The translations under genes and the position numbers were made by a program. Of a DNA stretch of 64,000 bases, positions 8,927 to 18,234 are shown piece by piece (the stretch's first letter is position 1; each line of letters starts with the position of its first letter). The DNA is from Haematospirillum jordaniae (GTDB lineage: Bacteria; Pseudomonadota; Alphaproteobacteria; Rhodospirillales; Rhodospirillaceae): the NCBI RefSeq assembly GCF_001611975.1, contig NZ_CP014525.1, forward strand, positions 612,001 through 676,000, given 5' to 3'. Under the pieces are notes generated by a model. That model worked only from the letters and a program-made list of their open reading frames with translations, was not told where the DNA came from and made no database searches.

Positions 8927-9475
8927 TTATGAAACAGCCTCGACAGCTCTAACTTCAGGAATGAAATGACGTAACATGTTCTCAATGCCATGCTTCAGGG
9001 TCATTGTTGAACTTGGGCACCCTGAACATGATCCACGCATATGCAGATAAACCGTACCATCACGGAATGCACGGAAAACAATATCACCGCCATCACGGGC
9101 TACAACCGGACGCACACGGGTTTCAATCAATTCCTTGATCTGTTCAACTAGGGCTGCATCGGCAGGATCAAAACTTTCTTCCTCAACAGCATCGTGCGTG
9201 ACCGGAGCACCCGAGGTGAAGTGTTCCATGATGGCACCCAGCACAAGCGGCTTCAGAACCTGCCAGTCCCGCCCCTCACCACGCGTTACCGTCACAAAGT
9301 CAGCCCCAAGGAAAACACCCGCAACACCTTCTATCGCAAAAAGACGGGTCGCCAGCGGAGAGTCCATGGCTTCAGACTCCTGCCGATAATCCGCGGTTCC
9401 TGAAGCCATGACAATCCTACCGGGAATAAACTTCAGGCTATCAGGATTGGGGGTGGATTCTGTCTGTATAAACAT
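8927..9475 (-). CDS. NfuA-type Fe-S cluster carrier protein
   Basis: Carrier that delivers 4Fe-4S clusters to target enzymes. The N-terminal Nfu domain (MFIQTESTPNPDSLKFIPG through LFAIEGVAGVFLGADFVTVT) is followed by a NifU C-terminal domain (about residues 110-180), with RVRPVVARDGGDIVF and the cluster-binding CxxC in GSCSGCPSSTMTL. This two-domain layout is the alphaproteobacterial and mitochondrial NFU1 form. Length 182 residues is normal. It stands alone, with about 130 bases upstream before the universal stress gene. Confidence 0.93.
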   Translation of the reverse strand: MFIQTESTPNPDSLKFIPGRIVMASGTADYRQESEAMDSPLATRLFAIEGVAGVFLGADFVTVTRGEGRDWQVLKPLVLGAIMEHFTSGAPVTHDAVEEESFDPADAALVEQIKELIETRVRPVVARDGGDIVFRAFRDGTVYLHMRGSCSGCPSSTMTLKHGIENMLRHFIPEVRAVEAVS

Positions 9476-9611
9476 GGAAACCTCAGGCTTTTAGCAGTTA
9501 GAAGATCACAGGGATCACAAGCATGCTGCCGAAGCTACACCATAATGATCCGGGTTGAAATAGGACTGCCTCAGTCCTGATGCAAGCCGGGGAAAAGGGC
9601 ATAGATTTTCT

Positions 9612-10097
9612 TCAGGTCATGGCATCAATTGCATCATCTGTCATAGCACCAGGGACAATCGTGACTGGAATCCGCACAAGATGCGCTAACCGACCTGTCA
9701 GGGCAGATACCAGAGGCCCCGGTCCATCAGCTCCGGTTCCTGCCGCCAGAACCAGAACGCTGATATTCGGCTTATCCCGGAGGAGTTTGAGAAGCTCCTC
9801 ACTCGACTCGCCTTCGCAGATCAATAAAACAGGCGCAGTACCGGAAATATGCTGAACGTCTGTAGCTATTTCGTTCAGGTGACTACTGGCCTGATATCGA
9901 AGCTCGTCAGCCATACTCTCCCCGATCAGAGCATAATGCTGGATCTCGCGCGGCTGGATGATACGCAGCAACGCAACCTGCCCGCCTGTACGCCGTGCAC
10001 GACGGCAGGCATAGCGCAATGCCGCGCGCATTTCCTCGCTTTCGTCTACAACAACCAGAAAAGTACGCCGTACACGGCCCTGTGCGCTGTCCCCCAT
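9612..10097 (-). CDS. Universal stress protein family (UspA domain)
   Basis: Small cytoplasmic alpha/beta protein of the Usp family. It shows the opening strand TFLVVVDESEEMRAALRYA, ALLRIIQP, a conserved helix around SSEELLKLL and the closing nucleotide-site region LVLAAGTGADGPGPLVSAL ... RIPVTIVPG. About 161 residues. It is the last gene of a minus-strand run with a TIGR02186-type protein and a TauE permease, 17 bases after the former. Its function is unknown beyond the family. Confidence 0.85.
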   Translation of the reverse strand: MGDSAQGRVRRTFLVVVDESEEMRAALRYACRRARRTGGQVALLRIIQPREIQHYALIGESMADELRYQASSHLNEIATDVQHISGTAPVLLICEGESSEELLKLLRDKPNISVLVLAAGTGADGPGPLVSALTGRLAHLVRIPVTIVPGAMTDDAIDAMT

Positions 10098-10114
10098 CCG
10101 GGTTTCTCCGGCTC

Positions 10115-10876
10115 TCAGTTACGTCGAAAAACAAGGGCGGCAAACCACCCTGCGCTGGCCGCAGCCAGAATAGCAAGGACGCCATATAGAACAGCATGAT
10201 CGTGGGCAAACAGGAAAATCTCGGCCCCCAATCCAGCCCGACTGATACTGAGTGGCGTAATCTCGGCACTGACAACACGCCGGTCACGGACCAAGTAAAC
10301 CTCGACCATATAGGTGCCGGTTGGCACGTTGGAGGGAAACTGCAGCTCGGACCGGAACAAGCGGTTAGCCATGTGATCAATCGTACCAACGGTAGTCACA
10401 TAGACCCCACGCTGAGCCTTCAAGCGAATTAGTGCTTGGCGGAATGGCTCTGTGACATGCGCATCTTCGGTAACGGGCTCAAGAACCTCCAAATTCAGGT
10501 AAGACAACCCGATCTGGTGCAATCGCCGCACGCTGTCCGGCAGAATTTCCTCTAGCGGCGCACTGGAGGCAACAAGATAAAAAGCTGGCACACTATCAAA
10601 AACCACTGATTCGCCATTGATCCAGATTGGACCGGATTTCGTTTTGCGACGAATGATCTGCTGCTGCGGGGGACCACGCACCACAAGGACAATATCACCG
10701 GGCCCATCGGTAGCCCCGAACAGAAGCACATCAGTCCCGGAGAATCCGGCATTGATAGCGACAAGATGCTTGGACAAATCAGCCACAACCGGTTGCTGAC
10801 GGTTCGCATGACACACGCCAGGCAGAATAGACAGAAGAATGGAGAGCAGAAGACAACACAGGCGGAGTCTGGACAT
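10115..10876 (-). CDS. TIGR02186-type exported membrane protein of unknown function
   Basis: Signal peptide (LCCLLLSILLSILPGVCHA, cleavage near residue 24), a periplasmic beta-rich body, and one C-terminal transmembrane helix (AVLYGVLAILAAASAGWFAAL) followed by the basic tail VFRRN. Segments such as GTDVLLFGATDGPGDIVLVV, IWINGESVVFDSVPAFYLV and SNVPTGTYMVEVYLVRD fit TIGR02186, which occurs in alphaproteobacteria beside TauE/SafE permeases, as here. The ATG overlaps the permease stop by one base, so the two are coupled. The function is not known; a role with the permease is inferred from context. Confidence 0.8.
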   Translation of the reverse strand: MSRLRLCCLLLSILLSILPGVCHANRQQPVVADLSKHLVAINAGFSGTDVLLFGATDGPGDIVLVVRGPPQQQIIRRKTKSGPIWINGESVVFDSVPAFYLVASSAPLEEILPDSVRRLHQIGLSYLNLEVLEPVTEDAHVTEPFRQALIRLKAQRGVYVTTVGTIDHMANRLFRSELQFPSNVPTGTYMVEVYLVRDRRVVSAEITPLSISRAGLGAEIFLFAHDHAVLYGVLAILAAASAGWFAALVFRRN

Positions 10877-11799
10877 CAGCCTCCTCCACCCAGAATAAAA
10901 AGCTCCTCGGGTTCGACCATCAAATCAAATGCCAAGCGAATACAGACAGCCAGCACCAGAAGCGCCAGCAGGATGCGCATCTGCTCGGCCTTAATACGGC
11001 TGCCGAAACGAGCCCCGAACTGGGCGCCGGTTACAGCTCCAACAAGCAGTGTCAGCGCCAACATGACATCTACGGTCTGGTTCAGCAGGGCTTGCAGGAA
11101 GGCCGTATTGGCGCTGACAAAGATTACTTGGAACAGGGATGTCCCGATCACCACCTGGGTTGGCATACGCAACACATAAATCATGGCAGGAACGGCAACA
11201 AAACCACCACCAACCCCCATGATCGCAGCCAGAACCCCGACAAGAACCCCAACAAGAAACGGTGGAATCACAGAAATATAAAGCCGGGAACGATGAAACG
11301 TCATTTTAAGCGGAAGTCGGTCTGCCCAGTGACCAGACTCTTCCTGTACGGCATCGCGAGGAACATGTCCCGGACGGCGGGCCCGCCAAGTTGCCAACAG
11401 GCTTTCGCCCAGCATAAGGGAGCCAATCGTCCCCAGAAACACGACATAGCACAACGCAATAGCCAGATCGATATGACCAACAGACCGAAGCCAGCGGAAT
11501 AGAAAGACCCCTATTCCTGATCCAACCAGACCACCAACAAGCAGAACCATGCCCATCCGGACATCAACATTTCCTCGTCTCCAGTGCGCCATAACCCCGG
11601 CAACAGACGAAGCCACAATCTGGTTGGCACCGGTTCCGACCGCAACAGCAGGCGATACCCCCAGAAACATCAGCAACGGGGTCATCAGGAAACCACCGCC
11701 AACACCAAACAAACCTGAAAGCCACCCGACAACGATCCCGATCCCGAGAACGAGAAAAATATTCACCGACATTTCAGCAATCGGGAGATAGACCTGCAT
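10876..11799 (-). CDS. TauE/SafE family sulfite/sulfonate exporter
   Basis: Polytopic membrane permease with about eight to nine helices in two related halves. Each half carries the family glycine motif: GWLSGLFGVGGGFLMTPLL near residue 25 and GVLAAIMGVGGGFVAVPAM near residue 190. Length 307 residues. Family members export sulfite, sulfoacetate or related organosulfur anions; the substrate here cannot be read from sequence. It is first in an operon with the TIGR02186 protein and the universal stress protein. Confidence 0.88.
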   Translation of the reverse strand: MQVYLPIAEMSVNIFLVLGIGIVVGWLSGLFGVGGGFLMTPLLMFLGVSPAVAVGTGANQIVASSVAGVMAHWRRGNVDVRMGMVLLVGGLVGSGIGVFLFRWLRSVGHIDLAIALCYVVFLGTIGSLMLGESLLATWRARRPGHVPRDAVQEESGHWADRLPLKMTFHRSRLYISVIPPFLVGVLVGVLAAIMGVGGGFVAVPAMIYVLRMPTQVVIGTSLFQVIFVSANTAFLQALLNQTVDVMLALTLLVGAVTGAQFGARFGSRIKAEQMRILLALLVLAVCIRLAFDLMVEPEELFILGGGG

Positions 11800-11913
11800 T
11801 CAGAGTTCCCGGTGTTCGCGAAAGTCTGCTGGAAAGCAAGAACAGGGTATTTCTTCTGTTGTACCCCGCACCGAAGACAGTCACAGCAGAAACATCTGTA
11901 GTGAATGATAAAA

Positions 11914-11943
11914 GACCCCACACCTTGGGAAAGGCGTGGGGTC
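11914..11943 (-). terminator. Rho-independent terminator of trpS
   Basis: On the minus strand, GACCCCACGCC and GGTGTGGGGTC form a strong stem around an 8-base loop and are followed by TTTTATC. It sits 26 bases after the trpS stop. Confidence 0.85.
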
Positions 11944-11968
11944 CGAAGACAAGAATGTTTCCCGTCAG

Positions 11969-12973
11969 TTAAGGTCGCAAGAACCCGACGGTATCGTAAA
12001 CCTCATCGAGAATGGGACGCGCCAAGACAGAAGCCCTCTCTGCGCCGTCACGCAGAACAGAGTCGATATAAGCTGGGTCAGCCACCAGCCGCCGCCACTC
12101 CGCGCTGACCGGAGCTAGTTCAGAAACCAGAAGATCCGTCAGCATGCCCTTGAACACGGCAAACGACTGCCCCCCGACATCAGCAAGGGCCGCTGCCTTG
12201 CTGATTCCCTTCAGGGCAGCAAAAATCGTCACCAGGTTGTCGGCCTCGGGCCGGTTGGCAAGCCCGGCTACAACCTCGGGCAAGGGATCGGGGTCCGTGC
12301 GGGCCTTACGGATCTTCTGCGCAATAGCATCGGCATCATCCGCAAGATTAATACGTGAATAATCAGACGGATCAGACTTAGACATCTTCTTGGTGCCGTC
12401 ACGCAGGCTCATGACCCGGGTTGCCTCTCCTAGGATCAAGGGCTCAGGAACGGGGAATAGATCCACACCAAAATCGTTGTTGAACTTGATTGCAATATCC
12501 CGGGTCAATTCCAAATGCTGTTTCTGGTCTTCCCCGACCGGCACATGCGTCGCCTTATACAGCAAAATATCGGCTGCCATCAGAGTTGGGTAAACATACA
12601 ATCCGACAGAAGCATTTTCGCGATTTTTTCCGGCCTTGTCCTTGAACTGGGTCATCCGATTCATCCAGCCGATACGGGCAACGCAGTTGAAAACCCACGC
12701 CAGCTGGGCATGACCAGGAACAGCGGACTGATTGAAAAGAATGGACTTCCTAGGATCAATACCAGCCGCGATATAGGCCGCTGCCAGTTCACGGATGGAA
12801 CGATGAAGTTCCTTGGGATCCTGCCACAGAGTAATCGCATGCTGGTCAACAACACAGAATACACAGTCAGAGAAATCCTGCTGCAGCGTTACCCAGTTAC
12901 GGATTGCCCCAAGATAATTGCCCAGATGCAAGTTTCCGGTAGGCTGTGCGCCGGAAAAAATACGTTTCATCAT
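11969..12973 (-). CDS. trpS: Tryptophan--tRNA ligase
   Basis: Class I aminoacyl-tRNA synthetase charging tRNA-Trp. The HIGH-like motif is in SGAQPTGNLHLGNYLGA (residues 7-23) and the KMSKS loop in KKMSKSDPSD. Other family segments are DQHAITLWQDPKEL, NCVARIGWMNRMTQFKDK and PVGEDQKQHLELTRDIA. Length 334 residues is standard. Two ATGs stand in tandem at 12973 and 12970; either is possible. A clear terminator follows. Confidence 0.97.
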   Translation of the reverse strand: MMKRIFSGAQPTGNLHLGNYLGAIRNWVTLQQDFSDCVFCVVDQHAITLWQDPKELHRSIRELAAAYIAAGIDPRKSILFNQSAVPGHAQLAWVFNCVARIGWMNRMTQFKDKAGKNRENASVGLYVYPTLMAADILLYKATHVPVGEDQKQHLELTRDIAIKFNNDFGVDLFPVPEPLILGEATRVMSLRDGTKKMSKSDPSDYSRINLADDADAIAQKIRKARTDPDPLPEVVAGLANRPEADNLVTIFAALKGISKAAALADVGGQSFAVFKGMLTDLLVSELAPVSAEWRRLVADPAYIDSVLRDGAERASVLARPILDEVYDTVGFLRP

Positions 12974-13055
12974 ACGATCCTGTTATCAAGAAGCAAACCC
13001 TGCACCCGGCAAGCCCGTCAGCAGGCGGATGGGATACCCTACACCGAGCACGCGA

Positions 13056-14609
13056 TCAAGCACGGGGTTGGGAACGACGCATGGCCCGCAAGTAGGCCAG
13101 ATCCTCACGCCGGACGGAACCGCAAAGGAAAGCGGCAAGAAAGAAAACAACAAAGCCCGCCACAATCTGCACCACCAGCACACCCCATGATAAAAGCGGG
13201 ATAAACAGGGGAATGGCATAGCCCACAGCATAGACAACGCCACCCATTAGGCTGGTTGCAAGAAGGGTACGGGGAAGACGCTGTAACAGGCGGTGGTCCA
13301 TGCGATAGTGCCCGCGACGCCAGAGAACAATGCCCAAAAGCATGGCATTGACCGTACTGCCGATAGCCGTCGCCAGCGCCAGCCCGACATGCGCCATGAC
13401 CTGCATCAGGACAAGGTTCAAAATCACGTTGATACCAAGCGCCACCGCCGCAATCCGGAACGGCGTGGACGTATCACCACGGGCAAAGAAACCCGGAGTA
13501 AAGACCTTGACCAAAACATATGCCGGCAAACCAAGGGAAAAAGCCGTCAACGCCGCTGCCGTTGCCTCTGTATCCGCAGCGGTGAAGGCCCCTCGCTCGT
13601 ACACCAGGGCAACAATGGGCTCAGCCAGAAGCACAAGCCCCACCATGGCCGGCAAGGTCAACAGAAGGGACAACTCCACCCCACGGTTCTGACTGTCCAG
13701 TGCAGCAGCCTCGTCTGAAGCGGCCAGCTGACGGGACAGAACCGGCAACAGGGCTGTTCCCATCGCAATACCAACCACGCCAAGCGGCAGCTGGTTCAGG
13801 CGGTCGGCAAAGTTCAGCCAACTGATGGAGCCTTCCGGCAAGAGTGAGGCAAGCACAACGTCAATCAAAAGGCTGACCTGATACAACCCTGCCCCAAAAG
13901 CCACAGGGACAATCCGGATCAGCAAAAGGCGAACTTTGGGCGACAGGGAAGGACGGACCAAACGGGGCAGGAACCCGGCTCTCCACGCAGAGTGCAACAA
14001 CCACAAAAACTGGACGATCCCCGCCAAGGCTGTTCCCCACGCCAAGGCATGACCCGGCGTGGGCGTAAAATCAGACAACCAAACCAGTCCGGCCATGCTG
14101 ACAACATTCAACAGGACCGGCGTTCCTGCGGCGGCTGCAAACCGGCCAAGAGAATTCAGAATTCCGGACAACAGCGAACACAGGGAAACAAAGAACAGAT
14201 ACGAGAAAGTAATACCGGCCAGATCAGAGGCCAACTCATGCTTGCCCGGGATCTCGCTGAAACCGGGCGCAAAAACGTGCATGACCCAAGGCATAGCCAT
14301 CATCATAAGAGCACTGAACAGCCCCAGCGCCAGTGCAAGAAAAGAGAAGACCCGATCGGAAAAAACTCGGGCACCGTCTTCACCCTCCTGCTCCAGCGTC
14401 GCCGAGAACAAGGGGACAAATGCAGCCGAGAAAGCCCCCTCGGCAAACAAGCGACGGAACAGGTTTGGCAGCTTCCAGGCAACATTGAAACAGTCTGTTA
14501 CCATGCCGGCCCCCAAGTAATGGGCAATCAGCGCCTCACGCGCCAGGCCGGTAAAGCGCGACAGCAAGGTGAAGAAGCCAACAATGGATACCGAACGGAG
14601 CAATGCCAT
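13056..14609 (-). CDS. murJ: Lipid II flippase MurJ
   Basis: Translocates lipid II across the inner membrane for peptidoglycan synthesis. A MOP-superfamily protein of about 14 hydrophobic segments and 517 residues. Diagnostic motifs are LLSRFTGLAREALIAHYLGAG at the N-terminus, FNVAWKLPNLFRRLFAEGAFSAAFVP, the RDRLNQLPLGV-like ADRLNQLPLGVVGIAMGTALLP, and LVYERGAFT. The ATG at 14609 is preferred over a TTG three codons earlier. It is followed after 82 bases by trpS on the same strand, a common pairing. Confidence 0.95.
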   Translation of the reverse strand: MALLRSVSIVGFFTLLSRFTGLAREALIAHYLGAGMVTDCFNVAWKLPNLFRRLFAEGAFSAAFVPLFSATLEQEGEDGARVFSDRVFSFLALALGLFSALMMMAMPWVMHVFAPGFSEIPGKHELASDLAGITFSYLFFVSLCSLLSGILNSLGRFAAAAGTPVLLNVVSMAGLVWLSDFTPTPGHALAWGTALAGIVQFLWLLHSAWRAGFLPRLVRPSLSPKVRLLLIRIVPVAFGAGLYQVSLLIDVVLASLLPEGSISWLNFADRLNQLPLGVVGIAMGTALLPVLSRQLAASDEAAALDSQNRGVELSLLLTLPAMVGLVLLAEPIVALVYERGAFTAADTEATAAALTAFSLGLPAYVLVKVFTPGFFARGDTSTPFRIAAVALGINVILNLVLMQVMAHVGLALATAIGSTVNAMLLGIVLWRRGHYRMDHRLLQRLPRTLLATSLMGGVVYAVGYAIPLFIPLLSWGVLVVQIVAGFVVFFLAAFLCGSVRREDLAYLRAMRRSQPRA

Positions 14610-14730
14610 AAAGTACAAACCTGCATCAGTGCAAAGACGGCGGAAGTCTAGGACAGGCCACTACCAAACACGAGACCAAATCCACCGCCCGTGATCCCAC
14701 TGTTCCGGAAATCAGGACCGGACAAGAAAC

Positions 14731-14762
14731 AGGGGGGCCTCCGACAATCCGAAAGCCCCCCT
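14731..14762 (-). terminator. Terminator-like hairpin after the BI-1 gene
   Basis: On the minus strand AGGGGGGC pairs with GCCCCCCT around an inner CGG/TCG loop, followed by GTTTCTTG. It lies 24 bases beyond the stop of the Bax-inhibitor-1 gene; the T run is weak. Confidence 0.65.
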
Positions 14763-14785
14763 GAGTATGATAAACGTGAGAGTTC

Positions 14786-15529
14786 TTATTCGCGGTTCTG
14801 ACCAAAGAACCGGAGCAGCATCAGGAAGAGGTTGATAAAGTCAAGATACAGGGTCAAAGCCCCCATAACCGACTTTTTGAGGGCCATGTCATGGCCATCC
14901 GCTTCCAGATACATTTCCTTGACCTTCTGGGTGTCATAGGCTGTCAGGCCAGCAAAAATGATAACCCCGACAACAGACAGCATCCAGTGCATGGCCGAAC
15001 TGGCCAAGAAGATGTTAACCACACTGCCAATGATCAGACCAATAAGGCCCATGGCCATGAATGCGCCCATAGCATCAAGGTTACGCCGCGTGGTGTAGCC
15101 ATAAAGGCTCAGACCGGCAAAGGAGGCCGCGGTAATGAAAAACACGCGGACAATCGATGTCTCGGTATAGGTAAAGAAGATACTGGCCATCCAGACGCCG
15201 TTCAGGGCGGCATAAGCCCAGAACAAGCCCTGGGCCGTTGACGACTGGAGAGACGCAATCCGAAACGACATGAAGAAAGCCAAGCCAATAGAGACCAGCA
15301 TAGCCCCCCATACCAGCATCGAGGGCTGCATGCCCTGCGGACCGGCGCTGAAGAAAACACTGCTCAGGCCCGTATTGGCCACCAGCCAGGCCACAATCCC
15401 GGTCAGGGCGACGCCAGAAGCCATGTAATTGTAGACCCGCAGCATATAGGCGCGCAGGCCGGCATCAATCTCGGCGACGCCAGCGACCGAATCCGCCCGG
15501 GTCCAGGTGTTGCGGTTCTCAAGGTTCAT
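14786..15529 (-). CDS. Bax inhibitor-1/YccA family membrane protein
   Basis: Seven-helix inner-membrane protein of the BI-1 (TMBIM) family, related to YccA, a modulator of the FtsH protease in E. coli. After a short soluble N-terminus come helices such as YMASGVALTGIVAWLVANT, GLFWAYAALNGVWMASIF and GVIIFAGLTAYDTQKVKEMY. The last contains the family's conserved aspartate region (AYDTQ). The C-terminal FINLFLMLLRFFGQNRE is typical. Start 15529 is chosen for its AGAGAGGG ribosome site and the conserved N-terminus; about 247 residues. Confidence 0.92.
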   Translation of the reverse strand: MNLENRNTWTRADSVAGVAEIDAGLRAYMLRVYNYMASGVALTGIVAWLVANTGLSSVFFSAGPQGMQPSMLVWGAMLVSIGLAFFMSFRIASLQSSTAQGLFWAYAALNGVWMASIFFTYTETSIVRVFFITAASFAGLSLYGYTTRRNLDAMGAFMAMGLIGLIIGSVVNIFLASSAMHWMLSVVGVIIFAGLTAYDTQKVKEMYLEADGHDMALKKSVMGALTLYLDFINLFLMLLRFFGQNRE

Positions 15530-15675
15530 GAAACCCTCTCTGAAAGACAAAAAACAAGCACTGTCCCTATGAATATGGCACGGAATTGGGGCAACGCAAC
15601 AAGAACCGGACACGCTAGGTACGGTTTTCAGGAGCCACGGGGCAAGCCCTGCTACCAACGGATCAGGGCCTTTCC

Positions 15676-18234
15676 CTACTCATGCCGAAGAACAACTGCG
15701 GGTTTTCCGCTTAGTGCCAGCAGCCCGCTGGCAAGGCCACCAGCCAGGACCAGAATCAACCCTCCACAAACAATGGCAAAGGTCACACCAGGCATAAAAA
15801 CCCACTGGGCCCGCATCACATCCTGCAGAACAACGCGGGCTGCAACAGTCCCCACACCGGCCGCAACGATACCGGTTGCCACACCAGTCACGCCATATTC
15901 CAGCATCCATACCTTCAGGAGGGTTGCCCGGGTTGCCCCCAAAACCTTTAGGATAACAGCGTCACGTACACGATCCTTGTGACCAGCTGAAATCGCAGCG
16001 GACAAAACAAGAAGACCGGCAATAACAGCCAAAGACGCCGCCAGACGGATGGCATATGAGGCGCGATCCAGTATCGATGCGACACTGTCCAAGGCTTCCT
16101 TGACACGGATAGCCGAAACGGATGGCAAGGCGCGGACAACAGCACGCTCAAGAGCATCCTCGGACCCCGGGGCGGCATAAACTGTGGCAATCCAAGTCCG
16201 GGGCACACCTTCAAGGGCACGGGGGTTGAAAACAAACGCAAAGTTCAGGGACAAGGTAGACCAGTTGATCTCCCTCAGGCTGCCGATCCGGACATCCATA
16301 GTCCGTCCCAGAATACTGAATGTTAGGGAATCGCCCACAGCAACTCCCAGACCGCGGGCAACATTTGCAGCGACAGACACCAGCGGTTCCCCGCCATAAT
16401 CCTGTGGCCACCATGCACCGGCAACCAGAACTGATCCTTCTGGAGGATGGGCCGATGTCGTCAGACCACGGTCACCGCGCACCGCCCAGCGCACCTCCGG
16501 GTCAACAGAGGCCTCGTCAACCAGCTGCCCGTTAATAGCAACAATACGACCACGCGCCATATCCGCCATACCGGTAATACGGGCTGCGGAAACAGCTTCC
16601 ACCTCGGTACGGAATGCGTCCAAGTTGGCCGTCTGAAGATCGATAAAGTAGAAGGCGGGAGCTGTATCCGGAATCCGTTCACGGATCTGCCGGTTGAGAT
16701 TCAACTCGATCAGCGCCACGGTTGCCAGAACAGATAGCCCAAGCCCCAGAGAGAGGACAACCGGAATCGTTGGTGCCCCCGGACGACAGACATTGGCAAA
16801 TCCCAGACGCAGAAGCGGTGCGCCACGAAGCACCACCCGGGATGCGAGCCAGATGACAGCGGCGGCGGCAAGGCGGAACAAGCCAAAAGACATCAGCGCA
16901 CCAAGGACAAAGCCAATGGCCACATCACGGCGCTCAGCAGACAGGATCGTCAGCATGGCCAAGGCAAGCGCACACAGGATAATAACAGGAACCACCAGCC
17001 CACGGGGACGGAAGGAAGAGTCCACGTGCACGCCACGAAACAAGGCCGCGGCGGGCACCTCGCGACACCGCGCCAAGGGCCAGAGGCCAAAAACGGCCGC
17101 AACCAGCAACCCGGCTGTAGCGGCCTGGAGCAAAGGAACAGGCCAGATCCCCAGAGGCAACGCCACAGGAAACACGTCGGCCAGCAGGGAACCAACCACC
17201 ACAGGAACGGCAGCGGCAGCAAACATGGCAGCACCAACCGCACACAAGGCAAGGATGGAAACCTGTAACATATAGATACGGAAAACCAAGGCAGCCGATG
17301 CCCCAAGTGTTCGCAGGGTTGCGATCGTTGCCATGCGTGCACCGACAAATGTGCGAACAGCATTGGCAACACCAATACCCCCGGTCAGCAAGGCTGTCAG
17401 ACCGACTAGGGACAGGAATAAGGTCACATTCCCCAGAACACGCCGCACATCGGGAGCCGCAGAGTCCAACCCCCGCACCCGCCAGCCGGAACCGGGAAAG
17501 GCTGCTTCCAGCTCCCGCTGAACATCCGCCGCGTCCAACGGCTGTGGTGTTTTCAGACGCAGAGCCGTACGGACCAAGCTGCCCGGCATCTCCAGACGTG
17601 TGGCCTCCCATCCCTGAGGCGATACAATCAGGCGCGGACCAAACGCCATAACCGAGGCAGCCCGGTCCGGTTCCACCGTTATCAGGGCACGCAATTGCAA
17701 GGTTGTCTCACCAAGCTTGAATGAGTCCCCAACCTTTATGTCCAGCCGATGTGCCAAGGACGCGTCAGACACAGCCCCGAACACACCAGCACGCCTGTCC
17801 AGAAGCGAAGCAAGAGGTTCATCCGGAGCCACCCCCATATCGCCATACAGGGGGTAAAAGCTATCCACAGCCTTCAGCTCAACCATGGCAACTTTTTCTG
17901 TCCCGGCAGAGCGGGCCATGGCCCTCATTTCCCGTACCTCGGAAACAATACCGTAGCGCGCCAGAAACTGGCGCTGCTCCACACTCGGACGCGTAAGGCT
18001 CTGTTGCAGCTCCAGATCTCCCCCCAGAAGAGAACGGGCACCGACAGATAATCCGGCCTCTACAGCTGAACGCACGGAACCAGACGCAGCAATGGCAAAA
18101 ACACCCAAGAACAAGCAGGCAATCATGACCCGTAAACCCTGCAAACCTCCACGCAGATCCCGGCGCGCAAACCGAAGGGCCAAAGACCAAGGCCTGATAT
18201 TATCCCTGTCATACGGAGAACTATTATCAGGCAT
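15676..18234 (-). CDS. FtsX-family ABC permease (YbbP-like)
   Basis: Large permease, about 852 residues, with the layout of YbbP: an N-terminal helix (MIACLFLGVFAIAASGSVRS), a periplasmic domain (GARSLLGGDLELQQ), a block of FtsX helices around residues 250-500, a second periplasmic domain, and a final FtsX block (ILKVLGATRATLLKVWMLEYG). The FtsX core VRTFVGARMATIATLRTLGAS is clear. With the adjacent YbbA-like ATPase it forms a lipid- or lysophospholipid-handling exporter of unproven substrate. The start overlaps the ATPase stop by 8 bases; a longer frame to 18300 lies inside the ATPase gene and is less likely. Confidence 0.9.
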   Translation of the reverse strand: MPDNSSPYDRDNIRPWSLALRFARRDLRGGLQGLRVMIACLFLGVFAIAASGSVRSAVEAGLSVGARSLLGGDLELQQSLTRPSVEQRQFLARYGIVSEVREMRAMARSAGTEKVAMVELKAVDSFYPLYGDMGVAPDEPLASLLDRRAGVFGAVSDASLAHRLDIKVGDSFKLGETTLQLRALITVEPDRAASVMAFGPRLIVSPQGWEATRLEMPGSLVRTALRLKTPQPLDAADVQRELEAAFPGSGWRVRGLDSAAPDVRRVLGNVTLFLSLVGLTALLTGGIGVANAVRTFVGARMATIATLRTLGASAALVFRIYMLQVSILALCAVGAAMFAAAAVPVVVGSLLADVFPVALPLGIWPVPLLQAATAGLLVAAVFGLWPLARCREVPAAALFRGVHVDSSFRPRGLVVPVIILCALALAMLTILSAERRDVAIGFVLGALMSFGLFRLAAAAVIWLASRVVLRGAPLLRLGFANVCRPGAPTIPVVLSLGLGLSVLATVALIELNLNRQIRERIPDTAPAFYFIDLQTANLDAFRTEVEAVSAARITGMADMARGRIVAINGQLVDEASVDPEVRWAVRGDRGLTTSAHPPEGSVLVAGAWWPQDYGGEPLVSVAANVARGLGVAVGDSLTFSILGRTMDVRIGSLREINWSTLSLNFAFVFNPRALEGVPRTWIATVYAAPGSEDALERAVVRALPSVSAIRVKEALDSVASILDRASYAIRLAASLAVIAGLLVLSAAISAGHKDRVRDAVILKVLGATRATLLKVWMLEYGVTGVATGIVAAGVGTVAARVVLQDVMRAQWVFMPGVTFAIVCGGLILVLAGGLASGLLALSGKPAVVLRHE

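Noticed and set aside
12515..13204. A 229-codon plus-strand open frame
   Set aside because: It is the shadow of trpS and murJ on the minus strand; both real genes are complete and carry catalytic motifs.
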